NCBI GenBank assembly: GCA_937910665.1 | Contig: CALEPR010000077.1 | Coordinates: 1 to 29,313, forward strand | Length of the DNA stretch: 29,313 nucleotides | Reading direction: 5' to 3' | From: an uncultured Selenomonadales bacterium | Lineage (GTDB): Bacteria > Bacillota > Negativicutes > Selenomonadales > Selenomonadaceae | In this document: positions 23,953 to 29,313 of the stretch, one piece after another | How the letters are laid out: the number at the start of each line of letters is the position of its first letter | Numbering within the stretch: position 1 is the first letter of the stretch | Program-made: the position numbers and the translations under genes | The notes under the pieces: model-generated | What the model saw: only the letters and a program-made list of their open reading frames with translations | Databases searched by the model: none | Told to the model about the DNA's origin: nothing

Positions 23953-26900
23953 ATGATTGAAATAATAATCGGCAGGGCAGGAACCGGAAAAACTTTCTCC
24001 TGCCTTCAGCAAATGAAAAAAATTTTGTCGAGCGAAAAAGTTTTTGACACAGAAATATTTTTTTTGTCGCCTGCGTATCAAACTTACCGAGCAGAATTGG
24101 AACTTGCAAAAATTACAGGCGGCGCAGTCAATACAAAAATGTACAGCTTTCAAAGATTCGCAAGACAAATTTTATCTGAAGTCGGCGGTGCGATTATTCC
24201 GAGAATTTCTGAACTTGGTCGGCGGCTGTTGCTGAGAAAAATTTTGCTGAATCATGTTAAAGCCAACGACTTAAAATATTATAATCGTGCGGCGCGGCAG
24301 GGAAGTTTTGCTGAAAATTTGGCGCAGGAGTTGCAGGAGTTCAGAACTTATTCAATCGACGCTGAAAAAATTTTTGAAGTTTTGGAACAGGTCGAGGACG
24401 AAGAACTTTCAAACAAACTTCATGACTTGGCGGTTTTGTTCGACGACTTCAGAAAATTTTGCGAAGGAAAACAGAACGACGAAAGCGACTTGCTTGAAAA
24501 GGCGGCGGCTGAAATAAAAAATTCTGATTCTGTTAAGCGAGCAGAAATTTTTATTGACGGTTTTATTTTTTTCGATCCGCAACAGCGAAAAATTTTGCGA
24601 GAACTTTTCCAACACGCAAAAAATATTCATGTCGTCCTGCCGATGTCTGCAAATTTAAATGACAAGGAAAATATTTCGCACACGGGAATTTTTAATCGCG
24701 CTTTCAAAACTTTTGAAATGCTGAGAGATTTGGCTGAAGAAGTTCGCGCAGAATTTAAAATCACTCGCTGTGAAAATTCCATGCGTTTTGAAAATCCCGA
24801 GCTGAAATTTATCGAGGAAAATTTTTTTGATCACAGGGCGAAAACTTTTTCTGGCGGCGTGAAGGATTTAAAAATTGTCGAGGCAGTTAATAAGCGCGTC
24901 GAAGTCGAACAGGTTGCGCGGGAAATTTTAAAACTTCGCCGCGAAAAAAATTTCAGGTTCCGCGACATTGGAATTATTTCCCGCGACGAAAGTTACAACA
25001 ATTTAATCAAGCCGATTTTTGAAATGCATAATATTCCATACTTCGCGGACAGCAAAAGCGCGGCGATTCATCATCCGCTTGCCGAACTGATTCGCTCCAC
25101 GATGGAAACTTTGCGTGGCTGGCGTGCCGAGTCGATTTTTCGCTGTCTCCGCACAGGATTTTTTGAAATGGCGGCGGACGATATTGACCTCTTGGAAAAT
25201 TATGTTATTGAATTTGGTCTGCGCGGCGAAAAAGTTTGGACGACGGAAAAAATTTGGACTTGGCACAGACATTCGGTTGACGAACCGGCTGACGGAACTC
25301 CTTCGCAGTCTGAAATTGAACGCCTTGCAAAAGTTGATTCGATTCGGCGTAGTTCGACAGAGGCGTTGATAAAATTTTCCACCGCAGTCAAGAAAAAAAA
25401 ATCTGCGCGGGAACTCACTGCAGAACTTTTTAAATTTCTGGAAAGTTTGAAAGTTCCGAGCAAACTTGAAACTTGGTCGGCGGAGGAAGAAAGGCGCGGA
25501 AATTTATCGCTGTCGAAGGAACATTTAAAAATTTGGGAAGACGTTGTGACTTTGTTTGAGCAAATTGTGGACGCACTGGGCGACGAAGTTTTGGACGCGA
25601 AGGAATTTGAATCAATCTTGAATGAAGGACTTGACGCACTGCAAATGTCGCTGATTCCGCCCGGTCTTGACGAAGTGACAGTTTCGCAATTCGACCAAAA
25701 TTCTTTGCAAAATTCAAAGGCAATTTTTATTTTAGGTTTCGGCGACAACAATTTTCCTAAACAGGCGACGGAAAAATTTTTACTTTCGGACGCTGACAGA
25801 TTGCATTTGAATGACGACTGCAAAATTGAAATATCGCGCGGCGGACGTGAAACAATGTTGGCTGAAAAATTTTTAGTCTATCGCGGTCTGACTTTGGCGA
25901 AAAATTTTTTGCAAATTTCCAGTCCTCTTGCTGATGCGGAAGGCAAGGCGGCGAGGGCGGCAAGTCTGCGCGATAAATTTAAAAAACTTTTTCCGAACTT
26001 GGAGATTGAATCGGCTGACTTGGAAATTTTGAACAGCTTGGGCAGCGAAGTTGAATATTCTGTCGGAGAGCGTGAAATTTCTGCTGAATCTGCTGAAAAA
26101 CTTTTTGCGCCTTACAAAAAAATGCAAGGTTCAGTCACTCGCTTTGAAACTTTCAATAAATGTCCTTTCCAGTACCTCGCGAAATATGGTTTGAACTTGA
26201 AGGAGCGGCGCGAGTACAAAATTTTTTCTGTGGACATTGGAAATATTTTGCATGAAGTTATGAGAAAGTTTGGCGAAGATTTAAAAGCTGAAAATCGACG
26301 TTGGGCGACTGTCGATAATTCTGAACTTGAAAAGCGCGTTGCAAAAATTGTTGAAAACTTTGCTGACAATCTGAACAATAAAATTTTGCTTTCGACAAAC
26401 GCAGGAAAAAGGCGGCGCGAGCGAATAAAAAAAGTTGCGATATATTCTTTGCGTCGCCTAGTTGAACTTGACAGACACAGCAAATTTCACCCCGAACTTT
26501 TTGAGGAAACTTTTGACGCTCTCGGCAAGAAAAAATTGACTTACAAAATTAAAGATACCGAAATGGAACTCACAGGAAAAATTGATCGCGTCGACTTTTC
26601 GGAGGACGGAAATTATTTCATGATAATCGATTACAAGACAGGAATAGCGCAGTTGAGTTTGAAAGAAATTTTTGCCGGAATAAATTTGCAACTTCTAACT
26701 TACTTAATGGTGACAAGCAAACTTGAAACTGTCGCCGACAAACTTCCCGCCGCAATGTTTTATTACTTCCTGAAATATCCTGCAAAACAAAAAGAAACTT
26801 TGACAGAGGCGACGCAGGAAGTTGACAAAGAAATAAAACCTGTCGGCTGGATTTTGGAAGATAAAAAAATTGCCTGCGACATTGATCAAAGTCGGGAGAT

Positions 26901-27216
26901 TATAAAAATAAAATTGAATAATGACGGAAATTTTGACAAAACTTTTGCGAAAGGAAATTTGAAGTCGGCAGAAGACTTTCAAGACTTGATGAATTATGTT
27001 GACGACGTTTTCCAGGAAACCGGCGAAAAAATTTTGCAAGGTCTGATAAAAGCCAAGCCTTTTCAGCTTGGAAATTATGACGCCTGCAAATTTTGCGACT
27101 ACTCAGAACTTTGCAATTTCAATTCAAAAATCGACAAGCACAGACTTTCAGAACTTGACGACAACGCAGAAATTTTAAAGCGAATCAGAGAACACAAAAC
27201 AGGTTTGAACTTTTAA
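23953..27216 (+). CDS. addB: AddB, helicase-exonuclease AddAB subunit
   Basis: AddB works with AddA as the Firmicutes counterpart of RecBCD, processing double-strand breaks for recombination. The 1087 residues include Walker A GRAGTGKT at 7-14, a helicase-like middle part, and a C-terminal PD-(D/E)XK nuclease with GKIDRVD and DYKTG (Asp893, Lys895). The Fe-S cluster ligands are as in B. subtilis AddB: Cys737 in FNKCPFQYLAKYG and Cys1045, Cys1048, Cys1054 in ACKFCDYSELCNF (spacing x2, x5). Length is slightly below the ~1160 residues of B. subtilis. ATG 23953 follows AAAGGA with a ten-base spacer. The usual downstream partner addA is missing; a GH1 gene follows instead. Confidence 0.9.
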   Translation: MIEIIIGRAGTGKTFSCLQQMKKILSSEKVFDTEIFFLSPAYQTYRAELELAKITGGAVNTKMYSFQRFARQILSEVGGAIIPRISELGRRLLLRKILLNHVKANDLKYYNRAARQGSFAENLAQELQEFRTYSIDAEKIFEVLEQVEDEELSNKLHDLAVLFDDFRKFCEGKQNDESDLLEKAAAEIKNSDSVKRAEIFIDGFIFFDPQQRKILRELFQHAKNIHVVLPMSANLNDKENISHTGIFNRAFKTFEMLRDLAEEVRAEFKITRCENSMRFENPELKFIEENFFDHRAKTFSGGVKDLKIVEAVNKRVEVEQVAREILKLRREKNFRFRDIGIISRDESYNNLIKPIFEMHNIPYFADSKSAAIHHPLAELIRSTMETLRGWRAESIFRCLRTGFFEMAADDIDLLENYVIEFGLRGEKVWTTEKIWTWHRHSVDEPADGTPSQSEIERLAKVDSIRRSSTEALIKFSTAVKKKKSARELTAELFKFLESLKVPSKLETWSAEEERRGNLSLSKEHLKIWEDVVTLFEQIVDALGDEVLDAKEFESILNEGLDALQMSLIPPGLDEVTVSQFDQNSLQNSKAIFILGFGDNNFPKQATEKFLLSDADRLHLNDDCKIEISRGGRETMLAEKFLVYRGLTLAKNFLQISSPLADAEGKAARAASLRDKFKKLFPNLEIESADLEILNSLGSEVEYSVGEREISAESAEKLFAPYKKMQGSVTRFETFNKCPFQYLAKYGLNLKERREYKIFSVDIGNILHEVMRKFGEDLKAENRRWATVDNSELEKRVAKIVENFADNLNNKILLSTNAGKRRRERIKKVAIYSLRRLVELDRHSKFHPELFEETFDALGKKKLTYKIKDTEMELTGKIDRVDFSEDGNYFMIIDYKTGIAQLSLKEIFAGINLQLLTYLMVTSKLETVADKLPAAMFYYFLKYPAKQKETLTEATQEVDKEIKPVGWILEDKKIACDIDQSREIIKIKLNNDGNFDKTFAKGNLKSAEDFQDLMNYVDDVFQETGEKILQGLIKAKPFQLGNYDACKFCDYSELCNFNSKIDKHRLSELDDNAEILKRIREHKTGLNF

Positions 27217-27315
27217 AAACTGTTTGAAGGAAAAAATATTTTCTGTGTCGAAAAGTTCAGAAAAGTATTTTAAGAAAAATATTTTAATGTCACTTTTGAG
27301 AAGGGAGATTTTGAG

Positions 27316-28782
27316 ATGGCATTTCCGAAAAACTTTTTGTGGGGCGGGGCGACTGCCGCGAATCAGTGCGAAGGTGCTTACCTTGAAGACGGCAAAGGAC
27401 TTTCTGTGCCGGATATGCTCTTGGGCGGTGACGTGAACACGCCGCGCACTTTCTGTCCGAAGATCGAGGAAAACAGATTTTATCCTTCGCATCAAGCGAT
27501 CGATATGTATCACCACTTCAAGGAAGATATTGCGCTTTTCGCCGAAATGGGATTTAAATGCTATCGCCTGTCGATTAACTGGGCGAGAATTTTTCCCAAC
27601 GGCGACGACGAACAGCCGAACGAAGCAGGTTTGAAATTCTATGATGAACTTTTCGACGAATGTAAAAAGCATGGAATTGAGCCGCTGGTAACTTTGTGCC
27701 ATTATGAAATTCCTTGGGCAATCGTGACGAAGTACAACGGCTTTTACAATCGCAAAACTATCGACCTGTATGTCAAGTACGCGACGACTTGTTTTGAGCG
27801 CTACAAAGACAAAGTTAAATATTGGCTGACTTTCAATGAAATTAACATGCCGATTATGGAGCCGAAGATGGGAAATCTTTATGGCGTTGGCGTGGCGCAA
27901 AAATCTGACTTGGAGAGAACTGAGCCTTGCGTCTTCCCTGAAATGACTGACGTTCCTCAGCAGCGTTTTGAAGCTCTGCACAATGAATTTGTTGCGAGCG
28001 CAAAAGCAGTCATCGAAGGTCACAAAATCAATCCGAACTTTATGATTGGAAATATGATTTGCCACATTACTTGGTATCCGCTGACACCTAACCCGAAAGA
28101 TATGTTGGAAGATCAACGCCGCGATTCAATTTGCAACGACATTTGCGGCGACGTTCAAGTTCGTGGAGCTTATCCTTACTTCGCAAGAAAATTCTATCAA
28201 GATTTAGGACTCGATACAAAATTCATGGACAATGCAGAAGATTTAAAAATTATCAAGGAAGGCACAGTCGATTTCTACACCTTCAGCTATTACATGTCGA
28301 ACTGCGTGACGGTTCAGGAAGGCGTTGACCAAGTTAAAGGCAACATGATGGGCGGAGCGAAAAATCCTTACCTCAAAGCAAGCGATTGGGGCTGGCAAAT
28401 TGATCCTGACGGCTTGCGTTGGACTTTGAATAAACTTGCGTCGCGTTATCCTGAAAAGCCGCTCATGGTTGTTGAAAATGGTTTCGGCGCATTTGATAAA
28501 GTTGAGGACGACGGAAAAATTCATGACGACTACAGAATCAGTTATTTCCGTGAACATATTCGCGCACTCGGCGAAGCTGTAAATGACGGAGTTCCTGTCA
28601 TCGGCTACACAACTTGGGGACCGATTGATTTGGTTTCCGCAGGAACCGGACAGTATGCAAAACGCTACGGCTTTATCTATGTGGACAAATACGACGACGG
28701 CACGGGCGACTTTTCGCGCAGTCGCAAAAAATCGTTCTTTTGGTACAAAAACGTGATTGCGTCTAACGGCGAAAATCTGTAG
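27316..28782 (+). CDS. 6-phospho-beta-glucosidase, GH1 family (second copy)
   Basis: The second GH1 enzyme, 488 residues. Acid/base Glu175 lies in TFNEIN and nucleophile Glu387 in VVENGFGAFD. GYTTWGPIDLVS, AKRYGFIYVDKYDDGTGDFSRS and SFFWYKNVIASNGENL are the standard markers of BglA-type 6-phospho-beta-glucosidases. It differs from the first copy in the 50-130 region and elsewhere, so it is an old paralogue and not a recent duplicate; the two may split substrates (cellobiose, arbutin, salicin or gentiobiose phosphates). ATG 27316 follows AAGGGAGA with a seven-base spacer. A strong terminator follows. No PTS transporter or regulator is adjacent. Confidence 0.94.
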   Translation: MAFPKNFLWGGATAANQCEGAYLEDGKGLSVPDMLLGGDVNTPRTFCPKIEENRFYPSHQAIDMYHHFKEDIALFAEMGFKCYRLSINWARIFPNGDDEQPNEAGLKFYDELFDECKKHGIEPLVTLCHYEIPWAIVTKYNGFYNRKTIDLYVKYATTCFERYKDKVKYWLTFNEINMPIMEPKMGNLYGVGVAQKSDLERTEPCVFPEMTDVPQQRFEALHNEFVASAKAVIEGHKINPNFMIGNMICHITWYPLTPNPKDMLEDQRRDSICNDICGDVQVRGAYPYFARKFYQDLGLDTKFMDNAEDLKIIKEGTVDFYTFSYYMSNCVTVQEGVDQVKGNMMGGAKNPYLKASDWGWQIDPDGLRWTLNKLASRYPEKPLMVVENGFGAFDKVEDDGKIHDDYRISYFREHIRALGEAVNDGVPVIGYTTWGPIDLVSAGTGQYAKRYGFIYVDKYDDGTGDFSRSRKKSFFWYKNVIASNGENL

Positions 28783-28796
28783 GCAGTTTGTGCAGC

Positions 28797-28823
28797 AAAA
28801 AGGGGAGGAAATCCCCTTTTTTT
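28797..28823 (+). terminator. Rho-independent terminator of the second GH1 gene
   Basis: GGGGA (28802-28806), loop GGAAA, TCCCC (28812-28816) and seven T (28817-28823); an A-run before the stem extends the pairing with the T-run. It lies 14 bases after the stop codon and separates the GH1 gene from the following lipoprotein gene. Confidence 0.9.
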
Positions 28824-28840
28824 GTAAAGGAGCTTTTGAT

Positions 28841-29313
28841 ATGAAAAAAGAGTTTATGGCATTGGTTGGAGGTGCGATTTTGGCGAGCATTACTGGGTGC
28901 GCGACGAAGAGCGGTGCGGCGGTGGATACGGCGGCGTATATTTCGGACGCAAAAATCATCGTGTCGCCGTATGATTGGGGGCCTGCGGTTGACAAGATTG
29001 TGTTGTCTATGTCGTCGGCAGTTGATGGCGCATATATCAAAAAGGTCGGATTGCCACAGGTGGTAACGAACGGAACTGAACGCGAGGTTGTCGATGTACA
29101 GCTTTCAAATGAAGAGGGCGAACTTGATAACAAGGCGAAAAGCAGTGAGTATGTGCTTATCAGCCTAAAAAATCCGTTTGATAATTATCTCGGCTTCCCA
29201 TTTCATTACGATACGAAAAAGCTGCAAAGTGAGTGGGCGGCTTCTTATCCTATCAAGGTGAGCTTTGGCAGTGCAGGCGGCTTTGATCCGCCGGATGGAG
29301 GTTCGATTCCTTC
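28841..29313 (+). CDS. Lipoprotein, possibly with an esterase-type Ig-like N-terminal domain (3' end missing)
   Basis: The first 157 codons of a gene cut by the window edge. MKKEFMALVGGAILASITGC is a lipoprotein signal with the acylated Cys at 20. The next part (AYISDAKIIVSPYDWGPAVDKIVL) recalls the Ig-like N-terminal domain found before the hydrolase domain in some EstA-type esterases; this is a weak resemblance from memory, and no catalytic residue lies in the visible part. ATG 28841 follows AAAGGAG with an eight-base spacer. The base composition is clearly more GC-rich than the rest (36 of 60 bases in 28861-28920 are G or C) and lacks the AAAATTTT words of its neighbours, which suggests recent acquisition or a chimeric join. 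The last 38 bases also fold like parts of a tRNA. Confidence 0.6.
   Translation, partial: MKKEFMALVGGAILASITGCATKSGAAVDTAAYISDAKIIVSPYDWGPAVDKIVLSMSSAVDGAYIKKVGLPQVVTNGTEREVVDVQLSNEEGELDNKAKSSEYVLISLKNPFDNYLGFPFHYDTKKLQSEWAASYPIKVSFGSAGGFDPPDGGSIP

Noticed and set aside
27175..28116. Minus-strand open frame of 313 codons opposite the second GH1 gene
   Set aside because: It is a shadow of the codon pattern of a clear GH1 gene, and its product has no recognisable domain.

Overview
The window looks like one draft-assembly contig, or the start of one, from a low-GC diderm Firmicute, most likely a Negativicute (Selenomonas-like). The reasons are a Firmicutes-type AddB nuclease with a four-cysteine Fe-S signature, a split two-subunit transketolase, strong GGAGG ribosome binding sites, and an outer-membrane autotransporter that requires an outer membrane. 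Coding DNA is full of AAAATTTT-type runs mixed with GCGGCG-type words. The first 20 bases match the 3' end of the Illumina TruSeq adapter, so the left edge is a raw assembly end. The 5' part of hypD just inside it is cut by that edge, not by biology.

Left part (21-4483): hypD ([NiFe]-hydrogenase maturation, minus) and comEC (DNA uptake channel, plus) diverge from back-to-back promoters with overlapping -35 boxes. An AlgI-like MBOAT O-acetyltransferase follows with its own promoter.

Surface and glycan region (4585-12758): a secreted autotransporter is followed by a tight three-gene operon, degT-like sugar aminotransferase, FabH-like ketoacyl synthase III, and a 1338-residue protein with three glycosyltransferase domains and a coiled coil. 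The set suggests synthesis and transfer of an N-acylated amino sugar onto a surface glycan or glycoprotein. That is an inference.

Middle (12891-20499): cysS, then a 6-phospho-beta-glucosidase. Between the latter and a convergent class I aminotransferase sit four tandem copies of a ~78-bp unit, each holding a terminator-like hairpin. Next on the minus strand are the transketolase subunits tktN and tktC, then a lipoprotein with two BamE/SmpA-like repeats.

Right part (20611-29313): a cytosolic FIST-sensor hybrid histidine kinase (HisKA, HATPase, receiver, HPt in one chain) diverges from addB. A second 6-phospho-beta-glucosidase with a strong terminator follows, then the start of a lipoprotein whose base composition is clearly more GC-rich and whose 3' end is cut by the window.

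Heptanucleotide-periodic repeats occur at five places: inside comEC, after the autotransporter, around tktN/tktC (where the repeat supplies the C-terminus and stop codon of tktN), upstream of tktN, and upstream of addB. With the tandem terminator array, they are the most distinctive non-coding features here. No rRNA, complete tRNA, CRISPR array, transposase or phage gene was found.
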